Part shown: positions 1-8,847 of the stretch, one piece after another
How the letters are laid out: the number at the start of each line of letters is the position of its first letter
How positions within the stretch are numbered: position 1 is the stretch's first letter
DNA from: DAOMFB01 sp963801475
GTDB lineage: Bacteria > Acidobacteriota > Thermoanaerobaculia > UBA5066
Assembly (NCBI GenBank): GCA_963801475.1
Contig: CAWDEX010000001.1
Coordinates: forward strand, 2,480,001-2,544,000
Direction of reading: 5' to 3'
DNA: 64,000 nt
Translations under genes and position numbers: made by a program
The notes under the pieces: model-generated
What the model saw: the letters and a program-made list of their open reading frames with translations, nothing else
Database searches by the model: none
What the model was told of the DNA's origin: nothing

Positions 1-55
1 CCCGCGCCATCAGCGAGCCGACGAGGCCCGCGCCGAGAACGGAGATCTTCTTCAA
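1..55 (-). CDS. FAD-dependent oxidoreductase, N-terminal fragment (kynurenine 3-monooxygenase-like?)
   Basis: Only the first 18 codons lie in the window. From a TTG start at 55 the peptide reads MKKISVLGAGLVGSLMAR, a beta-alpha-beta dinucleotide-binding start with GxGxxG. A purine-rich Shine-Dalgarno (GAGGGAAG) sits 8 nt upstream. The gene starts 16 nt after the stop of the GNAT gene, so they are probably co-transcribed. The Rossmann start resembles FAD monooxygenases such as kynurenine 3-monooxygenase, but any FAD or NAD(P) enzyme of this fold would fit; the rest is outside the window. Confidence 0.5.
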   Translation of the reverse strand, partial: MKKISVLGAGLVGSLMAR

Positions 56-71
56 CGCGTCGACTTCCCTC

Positions 72-518
72 TCACGGTTCCTCGTAAAGGACGTAATCCG
101 TCTCGTGCATCCCGAGCCGCCGGTACGTCTCCTGAGCCGCCGCGTTCTCCTTCTCGACGTAGAGACGGAAGCCGCAGACGCCCCCCGCGTTCTTCGCCAT
201 CGTCCTCACGTGCGCGTGGAGTGCGCGATAGACTCCTTTCCCCCGGACCTCCGGCCGGACGTAGACGCTCTGGATCCACCAGAAGACGCCGTTCCGCCAG
301 TCGCTCCACTCGTAGGTGATCATCAGCTGCCCGACGATCCGGCCGCCGTCCTCGGCCACGATGTAGAAGCCGAGGTTCGGGCGGGCGAAGAGCCCCCGTA
401 CGCCCGCGCGGATCGTCGCCGGGTCGAGCGTCTTCCCCTCGGTCTCCGTCGCCATGGCCTCGTTGAACGAAGCGATCGTCTCGGTGTCGGCGGGGGCGGC
501 GACGCGGATCACGGGCAT
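72..518 (-). CDS. GNAT family N-acetyltransferase
   Basis: Predicted 148-residue acetyl-CoA-dependent N-acetyltransferase; the substrate cannot be predicted. The start MPVIRV at 518 is chosen because residues upstream of it in the same frame are low-complexity and unlike any GNAT. The core shows the family order: beta strands with GRIVGQLM near residue 60, the acetyl-CoA loop RPEVRGKGVYRALH (R/Q-x-x-G-x-G/A type) near 95-108, and the C-terminal N-x-x-A-x-x-x-Y-x-x-x-G-F/M pattern (ENAAAQETYRRLGM). The length is typical for a single-domain GNAT. The stop is 16 nt before the FAD-enzyme start at 55. Confidence 0.85.
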   Translation of the reverse strand: MPVIRVAAPADTETIASFNEAMATETEGKTLDPATIRAGVRGLFARPNLGFYIVAEDGGRIVGQLMITYEWSDWRNGVFWWIQSVYVRPEVRGKGVYRALHAHVRTMAKNAGGVCGFRLYVEKENAAAQETYRRLGMHETDYVLYEEP

Positions 519-618
519 CGGATTCTCCGCCGGGATCTTGCCACGCGGGGTCGGGCGACCGATCGCGGAGATCCAGCCGCGCCCGCGGGCGCGCCCAAGG
601 CAGGCGCGGCCCCGGCTC

Positions 619-2340
619 TCAGAGTACCCGGGAGAAGCGCGGCGGCTCCTGGGGCTGAGGCGTCCAGGTCCGTCCGTCGCGGGGAAGCCAGAGAAGGTAG
701 AAATCCGATCCCGGATTGCACTCCCATTCGATCCGATGCACGCCCTTCCGGAGTTCCAGAACCGGCGCTGACACGCGAACGTCATCGATGAGGAGCTCTC
801 CATGCGAAAGGAAATCCGCCGGAGTCACGAAGAAGCGGCCGTCCCGGACAGCCAGGAAGGATCCGGTCATGCGCCCGGTACCCCTCGACCGGAACCGTTG
901 ACCCCAGAGCCAGAGGTCTCCGCTGAAAGGCTGAAAGTGGCTCCGCAGGAACTCCTTCAGGCCGGGCGACAAGACGTCGTAGCGGGCGTCGCGCACGGCG
1001 AGCACCGCTCCGCTCTCGAGGATCGCCTTCGGAATCTCGCGCTCGAGGAAGGCGCCGAAGCGGGCCCGCATCGGTGCGTCGGTGTAGAAGTAGTACGAGG
1101 CCGAAGGGCGCGCCACGAAGCTCCCGGAATTGTCGTACGCGACGTCGCGAGGCGCGGTCAGCACGCCGATGTCCGCCAGGACCCTGTGCTGCCCTTCATT
1201 CGTCTCCGCCGTCCGTTCCCAAACACGGATTTCGGCGGTGACGAGAAAGACCACCGCCGCGACCGCGACAGCGGCCGCGCCCGCGGGAAAAAGTCGGTAC
1301 AGCGCCTCCGAGAGGCCCCGCGCCGCGAAAATGGCGAGGAAGACGAAGAACGGGATCAGGTTGTACTCGTAGGGGGCCGGAAGCGCCACGACATAGAGGA
1401 ACGAGGTGGCGAAGGAGGCGAGAAGAATGATCTCGCCGGCCGTCGGCGCAAGCGTCCGTCCGCGGGCCAGAGACACCGCGGAAAAGCCTGCGCCGAGGAT
1501 CGCAAAGGGAAGAAGCCAGCCCCAGCCGTCCCCGACCGGCGCGACCACCTGCGTCCAGGGGAAGGGCGGGTAGTCGCTCTGCCAACGAAGAGCCCCGCGC
1601 ACGGCGCAGTCGAAGAACGCCCGTCCCGACCCGGTGGCGACGAGATAGAGCCCGAGGGAGGAGAGCGTGACGCCGGCTCCCGCGACGAATGCGGATCGCG
1701 AGCCGAGGGTGGATGGCCCGCCTCGCCGGACTCCCCTCCAGGCTTCAACGCCGATGAGAAGGCCGAAAGGGAGCCCGTACATAAGGACCTTCTGCGAGCC
1801 CCAGACGGCGAGAACGACGAGAATCCCCGAAAGAGCGCCGCGCGCCCGGGGGTTGAGGCTCTCGACGAAGAGAACGGCAACGGCGCCGAGATAGAGCGCA
1901 AAAGCGAGAGTGTCGTGCCGGATCTCCGTCGCCCGCACGACGAACGGAGAGATGGAAAGCGCGAGCAGCGGCGCGAGGAGAACCGCGGGCCGCCTCTCCC
2001 GGCGGTTCACCAGGGCGGCCGCCGCGAGAAGGAGCGCCACGAAGACAAGCAGGACGCCCCGGAGGAAGCGCACCTTTTCCGGATCGTCCGGCAGCACGGT
2101 CCAGACGAGACCGAGCACCTGGTAGAGCAACGGAAAGTGAAAGTCGAAGAAGTCCCGGTAGGGAACGGCGCCACGCCCGACAAGCCACGCCGCGTGCGCG
2201 TGCATGAACTCGTCGATGCTGTAGTACTTCGTCAGGCCGGCGTGGACCGCAATGGCGCCGAAGAGAACGAGACCGGCGACGGCCGCGACGGTCGTCGCGA
2301 CGCATTCCCTGAGCGGCTTGTCGTGCCCGAGGACTCTCAC
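619..2340 (-). CDS. GT-C type membrane glycosyltransferase-like protein
   Basis: A 573-residue multi-pass membrane protein starting at GTG 2340, which overlaps the preceding gene's stop as GTGA. About ten hydrophobic segments occupy residues 15-390, followed by a soluble beta-rich C-terminal domain. The first periplasmic loop carries D-E (YYSIDEFMHAHAAW), and PYRDFFDFHFPLLY follows it. Both are typical of dolichyl-phosphate-mannose or ArnT-like GT-C transferases, which move sugars from polyprenyl-phosphate donors at the outer face of the inner membrane. The acceptor is unknown. It is the last intact gene of a minus-strand GT-C array. Confidence 0.7.
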   Translation of the reverse strand: MRVLGHDKPLRECVATTVAAVAGLVLFGAIAVHAGLTKYYSIDEFMHAHAAWLVGRGAVPYRDFFDFHFPLLYQVLGLVWTVLPDDPEKVRFLRGVLLVFVALLLAAAALVNRRERRPAVLLAPLLALSISPFVVRATEIRHDTLAFALYLGAVAVLFVESLNPRARGALSGILVVLAVWGSQKVLMYGLPFGLLIGVEAWRGVRRGGPSTLGSRSAFVAGAGVTLSSLGLYLVATGSGRAFFDCAVRGALRWQSDYPPFPWTQVVAPVGDGWGWLLPFAILGAGFSAVSLARGRTLAPTAGEIILLASFATSFLYVVALPAPYEYNLIPFFVFLAIFAARGLSEALYRLFPAGAAAVAVAAVVFLVTAEIRVWERTAETNEGQHRVLADIGVLTAPRDVAYDNSGSFVARPSASYYFYTDAPMRARFGAFLEREIPKAILESGAVLAVRDARYDVLSPGLKEFLRSHFQPFSGDLWLWGQRFRSRGTGRMTGSFLAVRDGRFFVTPADFLSHGELLIDDVRVSAPVLELRKGVHRIEWECNPGSDFYLLWLPRDGRTWTPQPQEPPRFSRVL

Positions 2341-3806
2341 GGCGCCCCTCCTTCGGGCTGACGGATGGCGTACAGCCGGAAGCGTCCTTCGAGGGTGACG
2401 GGCCGCAGAAACGGCGCCTGCGACAGAGTCCGGTGAACCTGGTCATCGCCATTGACGATCGCATAGTCGAAATGCAGGAAGTCGGACGGCCTTGCGCGTT
2501 CCGCCCACCATTCGATTCGCGCTGGCCACGGCGGCTCGGGCCTTCCTCGCCGATATCCCACAAGCGGCTGCGGAAGCTCGGCGAACGAGAAGTGAAGCGA
2601 GCATCCCTTCAGCAGCCCGGCATACGAGAACATCTGCAGGAAGGGGCGACGGCAAATGAACTCACTGAATCTCACGTAGTCGAGGCCGATCACGCGCGAG
2701 GCCTGCGGAACGGCCCTCACAACTGCATCGAGTCCCGTGAGCTCAATTCGCTCGAAGTCGCGCCACGCCTGGGCCGACCGGAGCACGAAGATCGCCGCGA
2801 CGCCGGCGACGGCGAGTTTTTGGAATCCCGACATCAGGAACGGAGCGGGAGCCGCGAGCAGCAGACAGACCATGGCGCACGGTAGCCAGCGCGTATTGAG
2901 CTCGATTGTCATCCTCCACTTGTCGGGGCCGAGAAGAGCCACGGAGAAGAGGACGGCTCCGAGAGCGAGAAGCTCGCGGTCCCACGCCTCGTTGCGTCGC
3001 CGCCCTGCCCACGCGCCCGCCATGAGCCAGAGAAGAAAGACCGACATCAGCAGGCCTTCCGCGCTCCCCCAGATGCCCCCGAGCGTCGACGTGACGAGCC
3101 AGTTGACTTCGAGACGCGAAAAGGGACCAAACCACTCGGGGTGCTGACCTGTCGTGACCGGGGGCGCGTGCGTGAGCCAGAACGTGGCGAACAGCGCGAC
3201 CGGGATCATCCCGGCAATCTGAGCGCGCCGCCGGCGCCAAGGGATAGGGAAGAGAAGAGCCGAGATCGCGAGCCACGCTCCCGCCAGGACGAACCAGAGA
3301 AGATGGCTGAAGTAGAGAAGCAGCGACAGCCCCAGCACCCTTCCAAACGCGGAAAGCGGCGCCGTCTCGCGCCGTTGGCGGGAGACTTCCGCGAAGTAGA
3401 GCAGGAAAACGGGCCAGCCGAAGACAAAACTGTAGAACCCCCAGTACATCGGGTGGCTGAAGAAACAGAGCGAGGCAAGAACAGCCGCGTCCGCCGGTCG
3501 CCCGCGCGCCGCAGCGAGAGCGTGAATCGCCAGGATCCAGAGGACGCCGATCGCCAGCATCGAAAGACGCCCGGCAGCCACCGGGGGCGCCACGAGCCAC
3601 GCCAGACCAACGATGAGGTACGAGGCGGAGTTCGGCGAGAGCCACCGAACCTCGTACGGCCCGGAGGGATCGGCGATCGCCTGCCGAAAGAGGGGGATCT
3701 GCGAGACGACCTGCGGCAGGTCGGTGATCGGCGGTGTCGTGACGGCGAAGAACGGGATCGAAATCAGGACCAGAGAAAGAACGAGCGGCAGACGGCGACT
3801 TGTCAT
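2337..3806 (-). CDS. Multi-pass membrane protein, GT-C-like (intact paralogue)
   Basis: A 489-residue membrane protein starting at ATG 3806 (MTSRRLPLVLSL), with roughly ten hydrophobic helices and a soluble C-terminus of about 120 residues. The start is chosen at the first Met before the signal-anchor-like helix; the upstream in-frame sequence is charged and non-hydrophobic. The N-terminal block TPPITDLPQVVSQ, the segment PYEVRWLSPNSASYLIVGL and FSHPMYWGF recur almost unchanged in the broken copy at 5845-6681. So the two are paralogues and this is the working one. Function is unproven; a polyprenyl-linked sugar transferase or related envelope function is inferred from neighbours. Confidence 0.6.
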   Translation of the reverse strand: MTSRRLPLVLSLVLISIPFFAVTTPPITDLPQVVSQIPLFRQAIADPSGPYEVRWLSPNSASYLIVGLAWLVAPPVAAGRLSMLAIGVLWILAIHALAAARGRPADAAVLASLCFFSHPMYWGFYSFVFGWPVFLLYFAEVSRQRRETAPLSAFGRVLGLSLLLYFSHLLWFVLAGAWLAISALLFPIPWRRRRAQIAGMIPVALFATFWLTHAPPVTTGQHPEWFGPFSRLEVNWLVTSTLGGIWGSAEGLLMSVFLLWLMAGAWAGRRRNEAWDRELLALGAVLFSVALLGPDKWRMTIELNTRWLPCAMVCLLLAAPAPFLMSGFQKLAVAGVAAIFVLRSAQAWRDFERIELTGLDAVVRAVPQASRVIGLDYVRFSEFICRRPFLQMFSYAGLLKGCSLHFSFAELPQPLVGYRRGRPEPPWPARIEWWAERARPSDFLHFDYAIVNGDDQVHRTLSQAPFLRPVTLEGRFRLYAIRQPEGGAP

Positions 3807-4437
3807 CGCGGCAGGGCGTTCCCGTTCCAAGTGCCCGGGACCTCTTCCGTCGAACAGACGAACGGAAGACTTCGTCCGTCGCGCCGGGCGATTGTTCCCC
3901 TGAAGACAGCTAGGCATCTGAAGAGGCGATGGGTGACGTTCCGCGCGTCGCTCTCAAGGCGCGCTAGTCGCCTCGGCGTCTCCGCCAACTGAAGGATGAC
4001 GTTGACCGTCGTCACGATTCCGGCGGCGGCGGCACAGGCACGATAGCGACCTTCCCGGACAAGCCGGGCGGCGAGCAGTGAAATGCTCGCGACAACCAGA
4101 ACGGGCAAGACGTTACGCTGGCGGTAGAAGGCCGCGGGATCGACGGGCGGCGCTCGAAAAACGACACAGCGAAGAAGAAGACCGCTCCGGTGATGGCTGC
4201 GAGGGAAAGCCGGGACTGAACGGATGCCCAGAATGGCGTCTTGACGCGTTGGGCCCGTGAGCGCGGCTCGAGGATAGACGCGTCTTTCAGGATCAGGATG
4301 CGCCCGCCACCGAGAAAGGGCCCCTCAAGGGCCATCGCATGCGTCGCGACGTCACTCGTGAGCGTCGCTGCGAGGAGAACAAGCGAACGTACTGGCCCCG
4401 CGGACGTCCGCGCAGCGCCTGTCACCGCCATCTTCAT
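3803..4437 (-). pseudogene. Decayed GT-C-like membrane protein
   Basis: Two overlapping minus-strand frames together spell one membrane protein. From ATG 4437 one frame reads to about ITGAVFFFAVS near 4165. The continuation, RAPPVDPAAFYRQRNVLPVLVV and on through another helix to PRRLARLESDA, is in a different frame that ends near 3803. A frameshift at about 4150-4170 is the simplest reading. The remnant is also far shorter than intact GT-C proteins. It lies directly upstream of the intact gene starting at 3806. Confidence 0.55.
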
Positions 4438-4492
4438 GAAATCCTAGCATCCCGATCGGGCGTTATTCGGTGTCCGGCTTCGCGCCGCGGCC

Positions 4493-5394
4493 TCAAAGAC
4501 CGGCTCCGAGCGACACGAGGAGCGCGCCGACTGCGGCCATACTGAGGAGAAAACGGCTCCACAGCACAGGGTCGACGGGCGTTCGAGCCTCGCCAATCCT
4601 CGCCATCCAGAGAGGCCACGGCCGAGGCATCGAGAACACGTCGAAGCCGCGCATCCAGGCGGGCGACTCGCGGCGCGGTGCGTTCCCGAAGATCGCGAAG
4701 GTGACCGATTTCGGATGAGGACTCGGTATGAAGTTTCCGGTGGGCTGGTGCTCATCTCCATAAACGCTACGCGCCTCAGAAATCCTCGTGAAAAGGGCGC
4801 TATGCCGAAGATAGAAGCTGGGGTTAGTTGCCCAGAAGAAATCGGGGAGCGCCCGTGAGAAGAAGAACCGCTGGTGCTCGACGCTGACCGCGAGTAGTTG
4901 CACTCCAAGCCCGAGACCCACGACCACCGCCAACGGCCAAATGCGACTCGTCCGCGTCCTCGCGAACGGAAGCGCTAGAGACCAGAGCGGAATGAGAGGC
5001 AAGAGGTATCGCGGCCCCCAGCACCAGTCTCCGCCGCAGAACGCGATGCAGGAGATGAACACCATGAGCGAAACAGTCAAGACGACCAAACCGCGCGCAA
5101 GCGCTGGTTGGAGGCGGCGCAGATTCCCAATCCGAATACTGCGAGAACGAGAGGCGGGCTGTAACAAAGAACGCTCTTGCCGGGGCTCCCGAGTAGCGTC
5201 AGGAAACCGAGCAGCGGGTTCCCGAAAAACGGTTGTCCACTCTTCAACGCATATTGTACTTTGCCCGTGGAGAAAACAGATTCAAACCGAACTAGGTTAT
5301 ACCAGCCGATCGGGATGACCCCGAGCGACATGCCGACGACGAACGCAAACACGCGTCGCCGCGAGGACGTCCGTCCGCCCGGAGATCCACGCAA
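4493..5394 (-). pseudogene. Truncated, frameshifted GT-C paralogue (C-terminal part)
   Basis: This is a broken copy of the gene at 6682-8263. Shared blocks in the same order are GNPL/GL..LLGSPGK, FCGGDWCWGPRYLLPL (FRGGDWCWGPRYLAPL in the other copy), SVEHQRFFFSRALPDFFWA and PRPWPLWMA. The reading frame changes near 5125-5135: GLGI ends one frame and GNLRRLQPALARG begins the next. The first two hundred or so residues are missing. At about 5355 the sequence runs instead into the N-terminal half of an unrelated protein (5360-5797), so the copy is a deletion chimera. Confidence 0.75.
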
Positions 5395-5797
5395 CGGATT
5401 CCGAAATCCTCGGCATCACGCCCCACAGGGGCGCGGAGAGTCCGGCCGCCGCCGTCCCCGCTCCCCACTTGCGGAGGACGAGGAAGAACAGCAGAACGTT
5501 CACGAGATGCGCGAGGAGGTTCGTGGCGTGGAAGCCCGCGGAGTTCGCACCCCAGAGGTGGAAGTCCACGATGTAGGGGAGGGTCGTCAGCGGCCGGTAG
5601 TAGCAGCGGGCTGTCCGGGAGACCCCCTGGGTCCAGAACGGCTCCGTGAACACGCTGCCGAGGCTCGACGGCGCCTGGATGGAGGGGTTCTCCAGAATCA
5701 GGCGACGGTCGTCCCAGAGAAACGGCCCCTCCAGAGCGTTCGAGTATGCGACGAAGACGATCGCCATACAGAACGCCATGACGAGGGCGCCAGACGC
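5360..5797 (-). pseudogene. N-terminal fragment of a TMTC-like (TPR/GT-C) membrane protein
   Basis: The minus-strand frame contains YSNALEGPFLWDDRRLILEN, then SLGSVFTEPFW, CYYRPLTTLPYIVDFHLWG and FHATNLLAHLVNVLLFF. This is the hallmark start of TMTC-type proteins, which have GT-C membrane domains followed by TPRs (DDxxxIxxN and YRPL motifs). After about 145 residues (ISGRTDVLA) homology stops and the DNA continues as the C-terminal part of a different GT-C protein in another frame. It is a fusion remnant made by deletion and not expected to be functional. Confidence 0.7.
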
Positions 5798-5809
5798 AAG
5801 CGTCTGGCG
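5788..5809. repeat. Perfect 10-bp inverted repeat
   Basis: Arms CGCCAGACGC (5788-5797) and GCGTCTGGCG (5800-5809) are separated by AA and would form a very stable hairpin. It overlaps the 5' edge of the TMTC-like fragment, between two pseudogenes. It could be a REP-like element or a recombination scar; there is no T-run that would make it an obvious terminator. Confidence 0.6.
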
Positions 5810-5844
5810 TCGAGCGTGAGGAGCAGCAGTCGTCCCGTCGCCTG

Positions 5845-6681
5845 TCAGGACGCCCTCCTGGCCTCGGCACAGTCGAACCGGTCGAGGCAACCTCCGGTTC
5901 TGACCCACCCGCTCGTCCCGGCCGGGCACGGAGATAGAACGTTCGTCTCCATGAACGGGATTCTCGTCACCGTGTAATCCGAGAGCGCCTGGAACATTCC
6001 GGCCGGTTCGGGCGCGCGGGTGCCGGGTTCCAGCTCGTTCCAGCCGAGGACCCATCCGAGGAACGTCGCCCTCTTCCTGCTCAGCCAGCGCTGTCTCTGT
6101 GGCCCGAGAGCCTCCGGTGTGTTCAGACCGAGGAGATTGGCGACGGTGGCCCGGCCGAACCGACGGACCGCGCCGGCGTCGATCCCCCAGAGGTGCACTG
6201 CGGGGGGCGTCGCCTCGCGCCTCCACGGAGACGTCACGGCGAAGAACAACAGGAGCGCGGGCCAGGAGATAACGAAGCCGTTGTAACCCCGCTAGGTCGG
6301 GTGGCTGAAGGAGCAGAGCGACGCGAGGACGGCGGCCCCGGCGGGACGCCGGAACATCGGGGCGTATGTGAGCGTCGCCATGACCCAAAGCCGCCCGCTC
6401 GCCAGAATCGCGACTCGTTCCGCCGCCACACATGACGCCGAAAGCCACGTCAGTCCGACGATGAAATACGATGCCGAATGCGGAGCGAGCCATCTGATCT
6501 CGTACGGGTCGGAGGGATCGGAGATGGTCTGCAGGAGAAGCGGACTCTGCGCGACGAGCCGGGCCAGGTCGGCGATGGGGGGAGTCAGGAGGAAGATAGA
6601 CGGAATCGAGACCAGCCCAAGAGCCGGCGGAGACTGGAAGTGGCGGCCCGGCTGGAGCGACACCGGCCTCGCACGCTCCAC
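5845..6681 (-). pseudogene. Nonsense-interrupted paralogue of the 2337-3806 gene
   Basis: From GTG 6681 the frame reads TPPIADLARLVAQSPLLLQ, PYEIRWLAPHSASYFIVGL and FSHPT, matching the intact gene at 2337-3806. It then meets TAG at 6292-6294, where the intact copy has Tyr (SHPMYWGF). The same frame continues with RGYNGFVISWPALLLFF, still recognisable. It then turns into an unrelated piece with LLGLNTPEALGP, which resembles the C-terminal region of other GT-C proteins, before stopping at 5845. One nonsense codon plus a chimeric tail make it a pseudogene. Confidence 0.75.
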
Positions 6682-8263
6682 TTACAGTACCTGGGCCGAA
6701 CGCGGGCGCACCAGCGATGTCCGGAGTAAAGCAGCGCCGATACAGGCAGCCACCATCAGACCGGTGATCCACGGGACCAGCTCAATCGGACGCCGCGATT
6801 TCTCGATCGTCGCCATCCAAAGGGGCCAGGGTCGGGGGAGATAGAAGACCTGGAACTGTCGCATCCATCGCGGCGAGTCGCGACGGTCTCGATTTCCGAA
6901 GATGCAGTAAGTAACCGATGCGGGCTCGGGCCCCGGGCGGAATTGGCGCGCCTCGGGAGGCAGGCCCCGAAACAGGCTCACCATCTCGGCTGGCCGGGCC
7001 AGGAGCGCGCTGTTCCGAAAGTAGTACCCTGGATCCGACGCCCAGAAATAATCGGGAAGCGCCCGCTCGAAGAAGAAGCGTTGGTGATCGACACTCAGGG
7101 CAAGTAGCTGTATCACCAGACCGGCGCCGACGACAACGCTGCGAACCGGTAATCCGTGGATCGCGCGGGGAGAAAACGGCAGACAGAGAGCCCAGACGGG
7201 AAGGAGCGGGGCGAGGTAGCGTGGCCCCCAACACCAGTCTCCCCCTCGGAACGACACGAACGACAGGAACCCGATGAGAAGAACTGTCGCCCCCGCAACG
7301 GCGCGAGCCACTTCCGGCGCCTCCTTCCTCAGGCCGGAGAATCCGAGCGCCGACAGAAGGCACACCGGGCTGAAGAAGGCGATCCCCTTGCCAGGGGAGA
7401 CCAGTAGAACGACAAGCCCGCTCAGGGGGTTTCCGAACAGCGGATAACCGAAGATCCGGCTCCGGAGCGCTTGGCCGCTTTCGAGTGGCGAGCCGAACCG
7501 CCACCAGTTCAGCGCGAGCATCAAGATGAGCCCGGCCAGGAGCCCAGTCAATATGCCGAGCCTTAAGCGAGCCCCGGACGTCCATTGATCCCGCCGAGCG
7601 AAGACAGGAAGTAAGGCCAACGGAAGGGCGAGCAGGACGAGGTACTCGTGATGGGCGCACAGGACGCCTGCCGAGAGGCCTGCGGCCAGTCCGCGTCCGA
7701 TCCCCGGCGACGGGCCGGGAAACGCCACCAGAAAGAAACTCAAGCCAAAGAAGAACGCATGTTGAACCTGATCAAAACTCGTCGTACTCAATGGCCAGAG
7801 CAGCGTCGCTGTCGCGCAGACTGCCGTCCAACCGACCGCAACTACTCGGTTGATGCCGAGCTTGCGGTAGGAGAGATAGACCACGACGGCGAGGCCCGCA
7901 CCATAGAGCGACGACGTCAGCGAGAAGAGAAACCGTCCGAACTCCAGCGATGAGCCGTTCAAGCATCTCCAAAGCCAGAGAACGGGCATGCTTCCCACGG
8001 GAAGGGCCGATCCCGTAGTGCGACACGGCGGCGCCATTTCGCCCCGACAAGGCCATGAAAAGAACCCCGGGGTCCCGGAGAACCGGCTCCCCGGTCTCGA
8101 TCAGGTTCCGCGCTACCTCGAACCTGATCTGACCATCGATAAAGTCGATACGGCCAGGACCCGACAGGACGTAGAGGACCGCAATCGACAGAAAGAGACC
8201 CAGACCTGTCTGCCACTCGTGGTCCGCTTCATCCTCCCGCGAATGTAGATACTTGGATTCCAT
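6682..8263 (-). pseudogene. GT-C-like membrane protein with one frameshift
   Basis: From ATG 8263 one frame gives MESKYLHSRE, a membrane helix, GRIDFIDGQIRFEVARNLIETGEP and HYGIGPS. From about position 8000 the rest, LPVGSMPVLWLWRCLNGSS through nine or so helices to the stop at 6682, is in another frame. Joined, it makes about 525 residues and looks otherwise intact (GGDWCWGPRYLAPL, SVDHQRFFFERALPD). It is either a recent pseudogene or a sequencing error in the C/G-rich stretch at 7995-8010. A decayed IS481 fragment lies immediately upstream. Confidence 0.7.
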
Positions 8264-8510
8264 AGGGAGTTGGCCGAATCATAGCGGTAGCTGGTGGTTT
8301 GAAGCCGAGGGAAGAGGGCGGGCGATTGAAGATGTCGTAGTGAAGGCAGCTCGGTGGAGGCTGGCGCCTTTGTTGAGGAAGAGTAGGACCGACGGTAGGC
8401 CCACTCTCGAAGCAGTCCTGAACGAATGGCTCGGCCTTGTCGTTGGTTCGCGGGCCGTAGCCCTTCGTGAAGCTCTGGCGAAGCAACGCCCGCTGGCGTT
8501 CGAAGTGGAA
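8264..8510 (-). mobile_element. IS481-family transposase remnant (C-terminal part)
   Basis: Minus-strand reading gives SFTKGYGPRTNDKAEPFVQ, the rve-domain end seen in IS481 transposases as Y-R-P-R-T-N-G-K-A-E-R-F. In a shifted frame LLREWAYRRSYSSS follows, and back in the first frame HYDIFNRPPSSLGFKPPAT. At least two frameshifts interrupt this otherwise collinear C-terminal third; the N-terminal part is absent. The fragment ends exactly at the start of the GT-C pseudogene at 8263. Confidence 0.75.
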
Positions 8511-8847
8511 GAGGCCGACTGAAAGACGCCGCTCATGTGGAGGCTGCCTTGAGGTCGAAGCCGGCGACATCGGCGAGCCTCATCAGTTCAAGCTACTCGC
8601 GTGTGGTCAGACACGAAGGGCCTTTTCCGATGTCGGACAGGCGGTGCTGCCTTTCGGCGGCTCCAGCCTTCGGCCTGCACTCGTCGATATCGATTCGTCT
8701 CGACTTTGTGGGAACGTCTTTGCTCAGCTATGCAGGTGCATCCGGGTCTCTCCGATGGTCTCGCTGCGGTTCGCACCTTCAGCTTTCCACCGGCGAACCC
8801 GGGTGAACAACGTCCTGGGCCTTCTAGAAATAGTTCAGAATGGCAGC
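8511..8847. other. Intergenic stretch with possible inverse IS481 tail
   Basis: No credible gene lies here on either strand. On the plus strand near 8797-8826 the peptide RRTRVNNVLGL resembles the very end of IS481 transposases (P-x-S-R-V-N-N-L-L-G), in the opposite orientation to the fragment at 8264-8510. The rest is unrecognised. The glycosyltransferase start codon at 8848 follows with no clear Shine-Dalgarno. Confidence 0.4.

Noticed and set aside
619..803. Longer N-terminus for the GNAT protein (start at 803)
   Set aside because: The extra 95 residues overlap the end of the membrane protein at 619-2340 and show no GNAT-like sequence. ATG 518 begins the conserved fold.
4012..4437. TMTC-like fragment (because of ALEGPFL)
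   Set aside because: Only ALEGPFL matches; the DDxxxIxxN and YRPL motifs are absent, unlike at 5360-5797. It fits better as the start of the GT-C remnant at 3803-4437.
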